Shown here: piece by piece, positions 26,465 to 36,014 of the stretch
How positions within the stretch are numbered: position 1 is the stretch's first letter
How the letters are laid out: every line of letters starts with the position of its first letter
DNA from: an uncultured Bacteroidaceae bacterium
GTDB taxonomy: Bacteria > Bacteroidota > Bacteroidia > Bacteroidales > Bacteroidaceae
Reading direction: 5' to 3'
Assembly: GCA_944320965.1 (NCBI GenBank)
Contig: CALUJO010000013.1
Location: forward strand, 1 to 52,857
Length of the DNA stretch: 52,857 bases
The notes under the pieces: model-generated
Told to the model about the DNA's origin: nothing
Databases searched by the model: none
What the model saw: only the letters and a program-made list of their open reading frames with translations
Position numbers and translations under genes: made by a program

Positions 26465-27073
26465 TTATCTTAAATCTATTATTTCTGCATTAGAATATTT
26501 CTTTTCATCAAACTCGAATGCATTGTCGTCAATGCTGAGATTCTTTTCAATTTTGTTTATATCAATATTGAATTCGTCACCGTTGGCATCTTTTATTGTC
26601 ATTCCGCTTATTTCGTTTTCTGGAGTAACAAAGATATTAATGCAGTCAAAGTCGCTTGCATTTTTGTTTTTGAGTTCCACAATTCTGTTTTTGCTGCCTT
26701 TAATGTTCTTTTCTCCTTTGTATGCACAACTGCAAGTTGTTTTCCAGTTTTTCAGGAAATGATAAGGATTTATGGCATTGAGTTCGGAATTGTCCGGATT
26801 GGTGAGGTTGACTTCATTGCTTTCTTCAATGTATGTCCACTGTTCGTCACCGTTGAACCATATTATTACCCCAGGACTTTTCATTCGGAACATGTTTCCT
26901 TTTATTTCAATTGATGCCTTTTCGCCGTTAATTGAAAATGCCACTTTGAATGTTCCGTAAGCGCTTATTTTGCTTTGCACTTCCGACAGTATGGATTCAG
27001 CTTTGCTGTTATTCTGTGCTGCTACGGTCAAAGTCATAAAAAGTGACAGGACTATTGTCAGATATTTTTTCAT
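26465..27073 (-). CDS. lolA: LolA-like outer membrane lipoprotein carrier
   Basis: A 202-residue periplasmic protein with a signal peptide (ending near VAAQ, residue 20). The beta-rich body resembles LolA, which carries lipoproteins from the inner to the outer membrane: an early hydrophobic strand pattern (GTFKVAFSING), then GNMFRMKSPGVIIWFNGDEQWTY and the C-terminal segment with NIDINKIEKN. It lies 4 bases after ftsK, a pairing common in Bacteroidales. Sequence identity to proteobacterial LolA is low, so the call rests on fold pattern and neighbourhood. Confidence 0.85.
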   Translation of the reverse strand: MKKYLTIVLSLFMTLTVAAQNNSKAESILSEVQSKISAYGTFKVAFSINGEKASIEIKGNMFRMKSPGVIIWFNGDEQWTYIEESNEVNLTNPDNSELNAINPYHFLKNWKTTCSCAYKGEKNIKGSKNRIVELKNKNASDFDCINIFVTPENEISGMTIKDANGDEFNIDINKIEKNLSIDDNAFEFDEKKYSNAEIIDLR

Positions 27074-27077
27074 AAGT

Positions 27078-29678
27078 TTATCTCAAGTTGTTAAGTTTCA
27101 TTTCCAAATCATTCTCGTCTGCACACAATACCTGGCGTGGTTTGCTTCCTTCCTGCGGTCCTACTATTCCGGCCTTTTCAAGCTGGTCCATTATTCTTCC
27201 GGCACGGGTGAAGCCGATAGAGAATTTTCTTTGAATAAGTGATGTTGAACCTTGCTGGTGTATTACAACAAGTCTTGCAGCTTCTTCAAACTTTGAGTCA
27301 AGATTGTTCATGTCAACATCTGGAGTACCTTTGCCTTCTCCGCTTTCATCAACATACTCCGGCAGATAGAATGCTGTGGTATATCCTTGCTGTTCGGAGA
27401 TGAAATGAGTGATTTTTTCTACTTCCGGTGTATCAACAAAGGCACATTGTACGCGGACAGGGTCATTTCCCTGAAGGAACAGCATATCTCCCTTGCCTAT
27501 AAGCTGGTTTGCTCCAGGGCGGTCAATAATTGTTCTTGAGTCAATCATTGATGATACACGGAAAGCAACACGGGCAGGGAAGTTGGCCTTTATGGTACCT
27601 GTGATGATTTGTGTAGTTGGCCTCTGTGTTGCAATTATCATGTGTATGCCGACAGCACGGGCAAGCTGGGCAATACGTGCGATAGGCAATTCGATATCCT
27701 TGCCGGCTGTCATTATAAGGTCACCGAACTCGTCAATTACAACTACGATGTAAGGCATGTATTTGTGTCCCTTCTCCGGGTTCAGCTGGCGTGATATGAA
27801 CTTGTGGTTATATTCCTTTATATTACGGACATGGGCAGCCTTTAGCAAATCATATCGTGAATCCATTTCAATACACAATGAGTTCAGCGTGTGTATAACC
27901 TTAGTGAAGTCGGTAATTATCGCGTCTTCCGAATCAGGAAGTTTGGCAAGGAAATGCTTTTCTATAATGGAATATATGCTGAATTCCACTTTTTTCGGGT
28001 CAATCATGACAAACTTCAGTTCGGCAGGGTGCTTCTTGTATATCAAGGATGTGATTATTGCGTTAAGACCTACAGATTTTCCTTGACCGGTTGCTCCGGC
28101 AACAAGAATGTGAGGCATCTTGGCCAAATCGACCATGAACACTTCGTTTGTGATTGTCTTACCGAATGCAATAGGCAAGTCATAGGTTGATTCCTGAAAC
28201 TTCTTTGATGCAATGATAGATTGCATTGAAACTATCTTTGGATCAGAATTAGGAACTTCTATACCTATGGTTCCTTTTCCTGGAATTGGAGCGATGATTC
28301 GGATACCGAGCGCCTTAAGGCTCAGTGCAATATCATCTTCAAGTCCGCGGATTTTGGAAATTCTTATTCCCTGTTCCGGAGTTATTTCATACAAAGTAAT
28401 TGTAGGCCCAACGGTTGCACGTATACTGCATATTTCAATACCGAAGCTTTTCAGAACACGGATAATGTTGTTTTTGTTATTGTTCTGTTCTTCCATATTG
28501 ATGGAAGGTTCGGCATTTTCATATTTTGTAAGCAGGTCGATTGTCGGGAATTTGTAATATTCCAGGTCGCGTCTCGGGTCATACGGTTCACTTATATCCT
28601 GTTGTGCGACAGTATTAATGTCAGCATTTTCCTCTTCTTCCATTACTTCAATTTCCATATCCGGAACTTTTGGCTTAGCGTTATTTCCTGTAATTACAGT
28701 GCCGTTGTTTGCATTCATTGCAGCATTTGAAGCAATTGTATTGGTATTGCTGTTGTGCAGTTCAAAGTGCAGTGTATCTGTATCGTCGTTGTCGTTGTTA
28801 TCAGTGTCATTGTCCGGAGTGTCTGCATTATACTCTTCAGGTTCGGACTCATCAGAATCTTCATTAGAATAAATAGTAAAAGATTTATCTTTTATTTCCT
28901 TTGGATTTTCTTCATCTGAAATATTTGCTGGCTTGGCATCTGACTCTTCATTTTCGTCTGTAGATTCCTTCTGTTTTGTATTATCAGTTTCCTGTTCATT
29001 TTCATTGTCCGCTTTTTTACCGATATGGTCTTTTACATATTTGAATGTAATTATATTTTTTATCACTCCGACAGTCTTGGAAGAAAGATATATAAGGAAG
29101 CAAATCATTACGGCTGTCATCATAAGATAGAATCCTACAGTACCTATCTGTGCGACAAACCATGATGATAACATGTAACCGTGTTTCCCTCCAAGATAAA
29201 AGAATGATTCTTTATATAAAGGATAGAAAGTGTATCCTAAAAACAGGGAAAACCATATTGTGAGGAAAGAACAGCACAGAAACCATCTCCTAAGACGAAT
29301 GTTTCCAAGTTTCATCATGCGCAGTGCGGAAACGAATACGAATGCGATAATAAATATAGAGGCAACTCCGAATCCGTTATTTATTAATGTATATGCAAGT
29401 TTTGCTCCTTGTCCGCCGCCTGAATTACGTATTATTTCTTCTGACTGGTTAAGAGCTTCCGGGGCTGACTGTGATATTACACTGAAATCCTCTGCTCCAG
29501 TTGAAAAGAAAGACAGAAATGTTACGATAAGGTATGCTGCAAACATGAAAAGTACAATTCCTGCTCCAAATCTGAAATTTTCGTTTTTTATTATCTCTCT
29601 GGTCAGGTTAAACGCATTTTTTATTTTGTTTTCTTTTGCTGTATTTGTGCTTTTGTTTTTAGTTGTCTTGTCTGCCAT
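27078..29678 (-). CDS. ftsK: FtsK/SpoIIIE-type DNA translocase
   Basis: An 866-residue DNA pump that clears chromosomes at division and activates terminus resolution. Four or more transmembrane helices lie in about residues 35-200. A long acidic, Asn-rich linker (about 222-365, full of Asp, Glu and Asn) joins them to the motor. The motor has Walker A GATGQGKS (528-535) and Walker B VVVIDEFGDLIM. A C-terminal winged-helix gamma domain (about 800-866, ending LEMKLNNLR) should read orientation sequences. First gene of the operon. Confidence 0.96.
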   Translation of the reverse strand: MADKTTKNKSTNTAKENKIKNAFNLTREIIKNENFRFGAGIVLFMFAAYLIVTFLSFFSTGAEDFSVISQSAPEALNQSEEIIRNSGGGQGAKLAYTLINNGFGVASIFIIAFVFVSALRMMKLGNIRLRRWFLCCSFLTIWFSLFLGYTFYPLYKESFFYLGGKHGYMLSSWFVAQIGTVGFYLMMTAVMICFLIYLSSKTVGVIKNIITFKYVKDHIGKKADNENEQETDNTKQKESTDENEESDAKPANISDEENPKEIKDKSFTIYSNEDSDESEPEEYNADTPDNDTDNNDNDDTDTLHFELHNSNTNTIASNAAMNANNGTVITGNNAKPKVPDMEIEVMEEEENADINTVAQQDISEPYDPRRDLEYYKFPTIDLLTKYENAEPSINMEEQNNNKNNIIRVLKSFGIEICSIRATVGPTITLYEITPEQGIRISKIRGLEDDIALSLKALGIRIIAPIPGKGTIGIEVPNSDPKIVSMQSIIASKKFQESTYDLPIAFGKTITNEVFMVDLAKMPHILVAGATGQGKSVGLNAIITSLIYKKHPAELKFVMIDPKKVEFSIYSIIEKHFLAKLPDSEDAIITDFTKVIHTLNSLCIEMDSRYDLLKAAHVRNIKEYNHKFISRQLNPEKGHKYMPYIVVVIDEFGDLIMTAGKDIELPIARIAQLARAVGIHMIIATQRPTTQIITGTIKANFPARVAFRVSSMIDSRTIIDRPGANQLIGKGDMLFLQGNDPVRVQCAFVDTPEVEKITHFISEQQGYTTAFYLPEYVDESGEGKGTPDVDMNNLDSKFEEAARLVVIHQQGSTSLIQRKFSIGFTRAGRIMDQLEKAGIVGPQEGSKPRQVLCADENDLEMKLNNLR

Positions 29679-29699
29679 ATGTTAAAAGTTTACATCTTG

Positions 29700-29707
29700 C
29701 AAACTTA
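29700..29707 (-). promoter_or_regulatory. -7 element of the ftsK operon
   Basis: On the minus strand this reads TAAGTTTG, a full match to TAnnTTTG, 22 bases before the ftsK ATG. No clear -33 element is seen at the usual distance. Confidence 0.5.
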
Positions 29708-29973
29708 CATAATTTATATGGAATATCATTATAAAAAGTATAGATAAGAAATGTTAATTTTGGACAATCATGAGCTACTAATGATAATGCATTATTATTA
29801 TCATATATGTTTTAAGCGTTATGCTGATGGTGTTTAATTATTGCACATATTCTTATAGTGCATATGCGATATGCCAAATATAATATCATAATCATCAAAA
29901 GGGATAAATATTCGTTATTCAATACATATATGGAGTAAAAATGTCTTTGACGGCAGAATTAATAATAATTTTT

Positions 29974-30005
29974 TTTGGCTTATTCGTATGTTTTTTCTAT
30001 GTTTG
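29974..30005 (+). promoter_or_regulatory. Consensus promoter of the T9SS cargo gene
   Basis: TTTG at 29974-29977 and TATGTTTG at 29998-30005 are separated by 20 bases, a full match to the Bacteroidetes -33/-7 consensus. Transcription would start near 30012, about 19 bases before the ATG. Confidence 0.75.
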
Positions 30006-30030
30006 TTTCAAAATTTAAATATGTTATATT

Positions 30031-31941
30031 ATGAAAAAATTCTTCTTTTCCTATTTGGCACTATTGCTTGTTACTGCAACTTTAGGTGCTCAGAATTATG
30101 TGATGAAATCAATGCAGATGAAAGCTCCTGTAGAAGTGTCATCTTCCCTGACGTGGTTGCATAACTATAACGCCGATTTTGAGGTAACATTTGGTTTGGG
30201 CGCTGGAACTGATGCTGTTTTTGGTGGTTGGGTTGGATATAAAACCGACAAATTGGCTGAGTTTGATGGCAAAACAATTACTGCAGTCAAAATTTATGTA
30301 AATGAAGATATGGATGATGCTACAGTTTGGGTACGAAAAGGTAATGAAACTGTAGATAAAGCTGCCAGTGTAGCTGAAGTTAAAGTTAATCTTAAGGGCT
30401 CAACATGGTCTTATATTAAATTTGAAGAGCCTATTACAATTGATGCTTCAACAAAATATTATATAGGATATCAAGGCCCTGTTACAGCAACAAGCGGCTA
30501 TCCTGTTGCTGGTGACCGTACTTCATTGACTGTAAATGATAAGGGTATGTCAGGTGCTTATTATGATGATGGCAGAGGTGCTCAGTATATTGATTTTGCA
30601 GATAATAGCAATCATAGAGCAATTGGACACCTTTTGGTCGCTGCTTTGATTGATGGCAATGCTGACGAATGTCTTCCAGCAATAAATATGCAGTCAGTTG
30701 ATTTTGGTGAAGATTTATATTTGGAAATCGGAACCAAGATAACTCCAGTAGCAAAAATTGATAATGCCGGATATAATGATATCAACAGTTTTGAAATAAG
30801 TTATATTCATAACGGTGAAGAACAGACTGTAACTTCTGAAGCAGTATTGGAACGCTTCGGTACAGTATTCGTTGATCTGCCAGAGATTTCAGTATCTGGT
30901 AATGAATCTGTTTCAGTAAAATTGTCAAAAGTTAACGATACTGCAGTAGAAAACGCTAAAGTGTTCAGTATTATCTATAAAGGTTATAATAGTGCAGACC
31001 TTGTTGACCGCACTGCTTTGTTGCTTGAGAAGTTTACAGGCCAGATGTGTGGAGCTTGTCCATCCGGCGAAAATTATGTGAATAAAGCAGTTAAAGGATA
31101 TGAGAGCAGAGCTGCACGTATAAATCACCATTACGGATATATGGAAGATATATTTACACTGGAAGAAAGTGCTTATACTGGTTATTTGTTGCAGGTTGCA
31201 GGAGCTCCTTCATTGGCAGTAAACCGTACTTGCTATCCTTCCATGGCAGAACAAAATGGAACTCCGGGTATTATACCATTCCATCCTTATTTTTTAAGCG
31301 GAACATTCATCAAGAATGAGTTGGATAAAAAGTCTTTTACTTCAATATCTGCAAGCGATTCTTATGATCAAGAGACAAGAGAATACAGTGTTTCTATAAA
31401 AGGTACAGGAGCCATTGATATGAAAGGTATGTTTGTTACTGCAATATTGACACAAAGCGGTTATGTAGCTTATCAGGCTAATGGAGGTGCAAACTATTCA
31501 CATGATGATTTCCCTATACTTTATTTGAATGATGATTTCGGAGGTACAGAAATAACAACAGACGGTAAAGATTGGAGCATTACATTGACCAAGAAGATAC
31601 CGGAAACAATTGGTCAAAACGTGAAGGTTGACTTGGATAAGTTGAAATTGGTTGCATTTGTCAACGGTCCTTTAATTGCTACTGTACCTGAACAAATGGT
31701 TCTTAACGCATTGACACAGACAGCAGCTACAGTTACTACTTCAATAGAAAACACTGAAATGGAAAATGTTAATGTTTACTCTGAAGAAGGAAGAATTGTA
31801 GTTGAAGGCGAATATGACTCTTATGAAGTTTACAATGCAGAAGGAGTACGCTTAAGCAATGAAGGTTTGAATGCCGGACTTTATATTGTAAAGGTTATTG
31901 CAAATGGTAAGGCTCAGACAGTAAAAGTAATGGTTCGCTAA
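30031..31941 (+). CDS. T9SS cargo protein with Omp28-like domain
   Basis: A 636-residue exported protein. A signal peptide (ending LGAQ, residue 21) is followed by a beta-sandwich region (about 35-205), a second Ig-like region (about 215-320), an Omp28-like thioredoxin-fold domain (from about 327, LLLEKFTGQMCGACPSG) and a type IX sorting domain (about 567-636, with YNAEGVRLS, LNAGLYIVKV and the terminal VKVMVR). The CGAC at 340-343 is a CxxC motif placed like a thioredoxin active site. The protein should cross the outer membrane by the type IX system encoded at 2669-8848 and be surface-attached or released. It is a monocistronic gene with a strong promoter and terminator. Confidence 0.9.
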   Translation: MKKFFFSYLALLLVTATLGAQNYVMKSMQMKAPVEVSSSLTWLHNYNADFEVTFGLGAGTDAVFGGWVGYKTDKLAEFDGKTITAVKIYVNEDMDDATVWVRKGNETVDKAASVAEVKVNLKGSTWSYIKFEEPITIDASTKYYIGYQGPVTATSGYPVAGDRTSLTVNDKGMSGAYYDDGRGAQYIDFADNSNHRAIGHLLVAALIDGNADECLPAINMQSVDFGEDLYLEIGTKITPVAKIDNAGYNDINSFEISYIHNGEEQTVTSEAVLERFGTVFVDLPEISVSGNESVSVKLSKVNDTAVENAKVFSIIYKGYNSADLVDRTALLLEKFTGQMCGACPSGENYVNKAVKGYESRAARINHHYGYMEDIFTLEESAYTGYLLQVAGAPSLAVNRTCYPSMAEQNGTPGIIPFHPYFLSGTFIKNELDKKSFTSISASDSYDQETREYSVSIKGTGAIDMKGMFVTAILTQSGYVAYQANGGANYSHDDFPILYLNDDFGGTEITTDGKDWSITLTKKIPETIGQNVKVDLDKLKLVAFVNGPLIATVPEQMVLNALTQTAATVTTSIENTEMENVNVYSEEGRIVVEGEYDSYEVYNAEGVRLSNEGLNAGLYIVKVIANGKAQTVKVMVR

Positions 31942-31964
31942 GAATAATTCAGCTTTTATGATAG

Positions 31965-31998
31965 AAAGACGCATCGGGAACGATGCGTCTTTTTTTGT
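31965..31998 (+). terminator. Rho-independent terminator of the T9SS cargo gene
   Basis: Arms 31965-31976 (AAAGACGCATCG) and 31981-31992 pair perfectly over 12 bp around a GGAA tetraloop, followed by Ts to about 31997. Confidence 0.94.
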
Positions 31999-32099
31999 TT
32001 TCGGTTACTATGGAATGCAATGATACATATTTTACTATATGTAAAAAGTTTGTTTTTTCTGTTTTTTTGCTTTTGGATGATATTTAATTAGTCTTTTTG

Positions 32100-32130
32100 T
32101 TTCGCAGCGACTGCATAATTACTATTTTTG
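32100..32130 (+). promoter_or_regulatory. Promoter of the hpt-adk operon
   Basis: TATTTTTG at 32123-32130 fully matches the -7 consensus. Upstream, TTTC at 32100-32103 lies 19 bases away (TTTG at 32096-32099 lies 23 away). The predicted start near 32137 lies before the ATG at 32152 and argues against the longer TTG start at 32128. Confidence 0.55.
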
Positions 32131-32151
32131 CACAAAATAAATTTATTGGAT

Positions 32152-32685
32152 ATGAAATCTGTGAGGATAAAAGATAAAAATTTTAAGCTTTCAATTACTG
32201 AAAGTGAGATTCTTGAGAAGGTAAAGAATGTTGCAAACAAGATAAACAAAGACCTTGAAGGCGAGAATCCTGTTTTCCTGAGTGTGCTTAACGGGGCTTT
32301 CATGTTTACTTCGGATTTGATGAAGTATGTCAATATACCTTCTGAGATATCTTTTATCCGTCTTTCATCATATTGCGGAACAGAATCAACCGGATGTGTT
32401 AGAAGTCTGATGGGACTGACAACAGACATTAAAGGAAGAACAGTTGTTATCGTTGAGGATATTGTTGATACCGGGCTTACAATGCTTAAACTGCTTGACA
32501 TCCTGAACCAGTATGAACCGAAGGAAATAAAGATTTGTACGCTGCTTCTTAAACCGGACAAGCTGAAAGTTGATTTGAATATTGATTATGTGGCAATGTC
32601 AATTCCAAATGACTTTATCGTAGGTTATGGTCTTGACTATGATGAATATGGAAGAAATCTTCCTGAGATATATACAGTAGAATAA
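32152..32685 (+). CDS. hpt: Hypoxanthine phosphoribosyltransferase
   Basis: A 177-residue purine-salvage enzyme that joins hypoxanthine (and usually guanine) to PRPP. The PRPP-binding loop is VVIVEDIVDTGLTM and the pyrophosphate-binding region includes LSVLNGAFMFTSDL. The C-terminal GYGLDYDEYGRNLPEIY is typical of bacterial Hpt. Length is normal. The ATG at 32152 is chosen over an upstream TTG. It is followed by adk after 38 bases, so both serve nucleotide metabolism from one promoter. Confidence 0.95.
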   Translation: MKSVRIKDKNFKLSITESEILEKVKNVANKINKDLEGENPVFLSVLNGAFMFTSDLMKYVNIPSEISFIRLSSYCGTESTGCVRSLMGLTTDIKGRTVVIVEDIVDTGLTMLKLLDILNQYEPKEIKICTLLLKPDKLKVDLNIDYVAMSIPNDFIVGYGLDYDEYGRNLPEIYTVE

Positions 32686-32723
32686 AAATAAGAATAACTA
32701 AATAGTAAAAACTGATAAATTTT

Positions 32724-33293
32724 ATGTTGAACATTGTGATATTTGGTGCTCCGGGATCGGGCAAAGGAACACAGAGTGAGAGAATTATTGCAAAGTATGG
32801 TTTGAACCATATTTCAACTGGTGATGTGCTTCGTGCAGAAATTAAGAACGGAACAGAATTGGGAAAAGTAGCAAAAGGCTATATTGACCAGGGTCAGCTG
32901 TTGCCGGATGCATTGATAATTGATATATTGGCAAGCGTACTTGATTCATTCAAGGAAAGCAAAGGCGTTATTTTCGACGGATTCCCAAGAACAATACCTC
33001 AGGCTGAAGCACTTAAGAAAATGCTGAACGAAAGAGGACAGGACGTATCTGTAATGCTTGACCTTGACGTTCCTGAAGCTGAACTTATCGAACGTCTTAT
33101 AAAGCGCGGACAGGAATCAGGCCGTGCCGACGACAATATGGAAACTATCAAGAAACGTCTTGTAGTTTACAATGAGCAGACTTCTCCTTTGAAGGATTAC
33201 TATAAGACTGAAGGAAAGTACCAGCACATCAACGGTGTGGGAACTATGGAAGCAATCTTTGCCGAAATAGCTTCTGCAATCGACAAACTATAA
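32724..33293 (+). CDS. adk: Adenylate kinase
   Basis: A 189-residue enzyme converting AMP and ATP to two ADP. The P-loop is GAPGSGKGT (residues 8-16), the AMP-binding region includes HISTGDVLRAEI, and GFPRTIPQAEAL is the family signature. The LID is the short form without zinc-binding cysteines, with RLIKRGQESGRADDN following. It lies between hpt and a terminator. Confidence 0.97.
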   Translation: MLNIVIFGAPGSGKGTQSERIIAKYGLNHISTGDVLRAEIKNGTELGKVAKGYIDQGQLLPDALIIDILASVLDSFKESKGVIFDGFPRTIPQAEALKKMLNERGQDVSVMLDLDVPEAELIERLIKRGQESGRADDNMETIKKRLVVYNEQTSPLKDYYKTEGKYQHINGVGTMEAIFAEIASAIDKL

Positions 33294-33310
33294 TTAAAGG
33301 ACTATTAATC

Positions 33311-33352
33311 AGGCTATATAGGGAGAAATATCTCTCTGTATAGCCTTTTTTG
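33311..33352 (+). terminator. Terminator of the hpt-adk operon
   Basis: Arms beginning AGGCTATA at 33311 and ending TATAGCCT at 33346 form a stem of about 16 bp including two G-T pairs and a 4-base loop, followed by a T-run. The obgE start is only about 10 bases beyond, so obgE may depend on read-through or on a promoter inside this hairpin. Confidence 0.82.
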
Positions 33353-33360
33353 CAAAATAT

Positions 33361-34560
33361 ATGGCAGAATCAAATTTTGTAGATTACGTTAAGATTTATT
33401 GCCGCTCGGGAAAGGGCGGACGAGGTTCGGCACATATGCGCAGGGCAAAGTATGTCCCGAACGGCGGTCCGGACGGTGGTGACGGCGGTCGTGGCGGTCA
33501 TATCATACTGAAGGGGAACAGAAACTACTGGACTCTGCTTCATTTGAGATACCAGCGTCATGTCTTTGCCGAAAACGGTGGCAACGGAGGCGCAAACCGC
33601 AGTTTCGGCAAGGACGGAGAAGACAAGTATATAGAAGTTCCGTGTGGAACAGTTGTCTATAATGCCGAAACAGGAGAATATCTTTGCGATGTTACCGAGC
33701 ACGACCAGGAAGTGATATTGCTGAAAGGTGGCCGCGGAGGACTCGGTAACTGGCATTTCAAGACGCCGACACGTCAGGCGCCACGATTTGCACAACCGGG
33801 CGAACCGATGATTGAAATGAGTGTCATCATGGAACTTAAGCTGCTTGCAGATGTGGGACTTGTAGGTTTCCCTAACGCGGGCAAGTCAACTTTGCTGTCA
33901 ACAATATCAGCAGCCAAGCCGAAGATTGCCGATTATCCGTTTACAACACTTGAACCTAATCTGGGAATTGTGCCTTACCGTGACAACAAGTCTTTCGTGA
34001 TGGCTGATATTCCTGGTATCATTGAGGGAGCAAGCGAAGGCAAGGGACTTGGATTGCGTTTCCTTCGCCACATCGAGCGTAACTCATTGCTGTTGTTCAT
34101 GATACCGGCCGACAGTGACGATATAATGAAGGAATACAATATCCTTATGGGCGAGATAACAAACTTCAACCCCGAACTGCTTGACAAGCGTCGTGTTCTG
34201 GCAATAACCAAGTCGGATATGCTTGACGACGAGCTTATTGCAGAGATGGAAGAAACATTGCCCGATATTCCTCATGTATTCATTTCGTCATTCTCAAACC
34301 TTGGTATCCAGCAGCTTAAAGACCTTTTGTGGAAAGAACTGAACGAGGAAAGCAACAAGCTTGCATCGTCAATAGACTCGATAGTGCACCGTCACAAGGA
34401 TATGACCCGCATCCAGGAAGAACTTGAAGAGGAAGGCGAAGACCTTGACTTTGAGTATGTGGATGAAGATGACGAAGATCTTGAGATGGACTGGGACGAG
34501 GATATGGATTATGAATATCTTGATGACGAAGAAGAATCTGCGGATGATGGCAGACAATAA
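33361..34560 (+). CDS. obgE: Obg-family GTPase ObgE/CgtA
   Basis: A 399-residue GTPase that acts in late assembly of the large ribosomal subunit and in stress control. The Gly-rich Obg fold (about 1-160, with [12 protein letters not shown] and [11 protein letters not shown]) precedes the GTPase domain, with G1 [10 protein letters not shown]3 [10 protein letters not shown] and G4 ITKSD. A strongly acidic tail of about 50 residues (Glu/Asp/Tyr) ends the protein. The tail overlaps the next gene by about 14 bases. Confidence 0.97.
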   Translation: MAESNFVDYVKIYCRSGKGGRGSAHMRRAKYVPNGGPDGGDGGRGGHIILKGNRNYWTLLHLRYQRHVFAENGGNGGANRSFGKDGEDKYIEVPCGTVVYNAETGEYLCDVTEHDQEVILLKGGRGGLGNWHFKTPTRQAPRFAQPGEPMIEMSVIMELKLLADVGLVGFPNAGKSTLLSTISAAKPKIADYPFTTLEPNLGIVPYRDNKSFVMADIPGIIEGASEGKGLGLRFLRHIERNSLLLFMIPADSDDIMKEYNILMGEITNFNPELLDKRRVLAITKSDMLDDELIAEMEETLPDIPHVFISSFSNLGIQQLKDLLWKELNEESNKLASSIDSIVHRHKDMTRIQEELEEEGEDLDFEYVDEDDEDLEMDWDEDMDYEYLDDEEESADDGRQ

Positions 34561-35344
34561 AATATTTGTTGAATGCAAACTTGCCAATCCGTGCGATGAG
34601 GTGTTTGCATTTTACACAACAAGGCATGGAGGATACGGAAATGGCAGTTATGCCGGATTGAACTGTACGGGTTATTGCGGAGATGATTTGGCCGTAGTTG
34701 AGAAAAACCGCAGTCTTCTGCTTGAAACCTTGCCTTGCCGGGTTGACAGCCTTGTAATGCCGCGCCAGACTCACGGCAACAAAGTGCTTGTTGTAGATGG
34801 CGGTTTTATGGAGAAGGATGCCGAAGAAAGGCGAAACCTTCTTTACGGAGTTGACGCACTTGTGGGGAATTGCAGGAATGTATGCCTTGCAGTTTCCACA
34901 GCCGACTGCGTTCCCGTTCTGCTTTATTCTCCTAAAGGAGTGATAGCGGCAGTGCATGCGGGGTGGAGAGGTACGGTTTCGCGTATCGTATGCAATGCAC
35001 TTGAGGTTATGAAGCGCGATTTTTCGTGCAATCCCGAAAATATATACGCATACATAGGACCGTCCATATCATTGCAGGCGTTTGAAGTTGGAGACGAAGT
35101 GTGGGAAGAGTTTGCTGCTGCCGGATTTGATATGGAGAAGATTTCGTGCAAAAAAACGGAAACCGGCAAGTGGCATATTGATTTGTGGAAAGCAAATGCG
35201 ATGCTAATGGAATCTTCCGGTCTGCTTCCTGGAAATATTTCCTGTTCAGGTGTATGCACATGGAGCAACTGCAATGATGTGTTTTCGGCGCGCAGGCTGG
35301 GAATAAATTCGGGCAGAATATTGTCCGGTATAATTTTAAGATAG
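34547..35344 (+). CDS. pgeF: Peptidoglycan editing factor PgeF (YfiH/laccase-domain)
   Basis: A 265-residue multicopper-like protein of the YfiH family. In Escherichia coli the homologue corrects mis-incorporated L-Ser in peptidoglycan precursors; others show purine nucleoside phosphorylase activity. Zinc-binding motifs are visible: RQTHGNKV with the first His, TADCVPVL with the Cys, and [10 protein letters not shown] with the second His. The ATG at 34547 (or 34544) is preferred over 34424 because only then does the family N-terminus start. The gene begins inside the obgE tail in another reading frame, suggesting coupled translation. Confidence 0.93.
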   Translation: MADNKIFVECKLANPCDEVFAFYTTRHGGYGNGSYAGLNCTGYCGDDLAVVEKNRSLLLETLPCRVDSLVMPRQTHGNKVLVVDGGFMEKDAEERRNLLYGVDALVGNCRNVCLAVSTADCVPVLLYSPKGVIAAVHAGWRGTVSRIVCNALEVMKRDFSCNPENIYAYIGPSISLQAFEVGDEVWEEFAAAGFDMEKISCKKTETGKWHIDLWKANAMLMESSGLLPGNISCSGVCTWSNCNDVFSARRLGINSGRILSGIILR

Positions 35345-35346
35345 GT

Positions 35347-36012
35347 ATGTTTGAAATAAGTGTTTCAGAAAAGATAAAGAATGCCTGTCCCGACTTTAGA
35401 GGGGCGGCTATATTTGCAGAAGTGGAGAATACGGAATTCTCAAAGGAACTGTGGGACGAGATTGAACGTTTCTCTGCCGAATACCGTTCCCGTTATACAA
35501 CCGATTCAATAAAGGATATGGTTGCCATCAATGCCACGCGTAAGGCTTACAAGGCATTGGGCAAGGACCCGAGCCGATACCGTCCGTCATCCGAAGCACT
35601 TTGCCGGCGTATATTGAAGGGAATGGAACTTTACCGCATAGATACTCTGGTTGATTTGATAAACCTTGTATCCATTGCAAGCGGATATTCCATTGGCGGA
35701 TTTGATGCCGACCGCATAGAGGGCGAAACGCTTGTGCTTGGAGTGGGAGAGAAGGACGAGCCTTACGAAGGAATTGGCCGTGGAATGCTGAATATTGAGA
35801 ATCTGCCTGTCTATCGTGATGCAGTTGGCGGAATAGGCACACCGACAAGCGACAACGAGCGTACAAAGATAACTCTCGGCACCACTCATCTGCTCACTAT
35901 AATCAATTCCTATAACGGCGAAGACGGTCTGGCAGATGCAGCCCGAATGATGTCGGATTTACTTGAAAAGTATGCCGCTGCCCGGAATGTTGAAATAAAA
36001 TACTTCAGATAA
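35347..36012 (+). CDS. B3/B4 domain protein (PheRS beta-like)
   Basis: A 221-residue soluble protein made of a B3/B4 domain, the fold found in the beta chain of phenylalanyl-tRNA synthetase, where it edits wrongly charged tRNA. Recognisable parts are INATRKAYKALGKDPSRYRPSS-like (residues about 60-80), DLINLVSIASGYSIGGFDAD and GTPTSDNERTKI. Stand-alone versions are thought to bind or hydrolyse misacylated tRNA, but function is unproven. It lies 2 bases after pgeF and 2 before the next gene. Confidence 0.92.
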   Translation: MFEISVSEKIKNACPDFRGAAIFAEVENTEFSKELWDEIERFSAEYRSRYTTDSIKDMVAINATRKAYKALGKDPSRYRPSSEALCRRILKGMELYRIDTLVDLINLVSIASGYSIGGFDADRIEGETLVLGVGEKDEPYEGIGRGMLNIENLPVYRDAVGGIGTPTSDNERTKITLGTTHLLTIINSYNGEDGLADAARMMSDLLEKYAAARNVEIKYFR

Positions 36013-36014
36013 TT

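Larger units (their letters stand above)
29679..30030. other. Divergent intergenic region between ftsK and the T9SS cargo gene
   Basis: This 352-base AT-rich gap holds the ftsK -7 element at 29700-29707 and the cargo-gene promoter at 29974-30005. In between are a 12-bp perfect palindrome at 29784-29795 inside a wider imperfect one (29781-29804) and a GCATATGC palindrome near 29862, both possible operators. No convincing gene was seen. Confidence 0.5.

Noticed and set aside
28213..28557. Plus-strand ORFs of 100 codons and more opposite ftsK
   Set aside because: They mirror the ftsK coding strand, show no family signature and have no promoter-like element.
29941..30018. A 25-codon hydrophobic ORF upstream of the T9SS cargo gene
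   Set aside because: It overlaps both promoter elements of the cargo gene and owes its hydrophobic codons to the T-rich promoter. No family or conservation can be shown.
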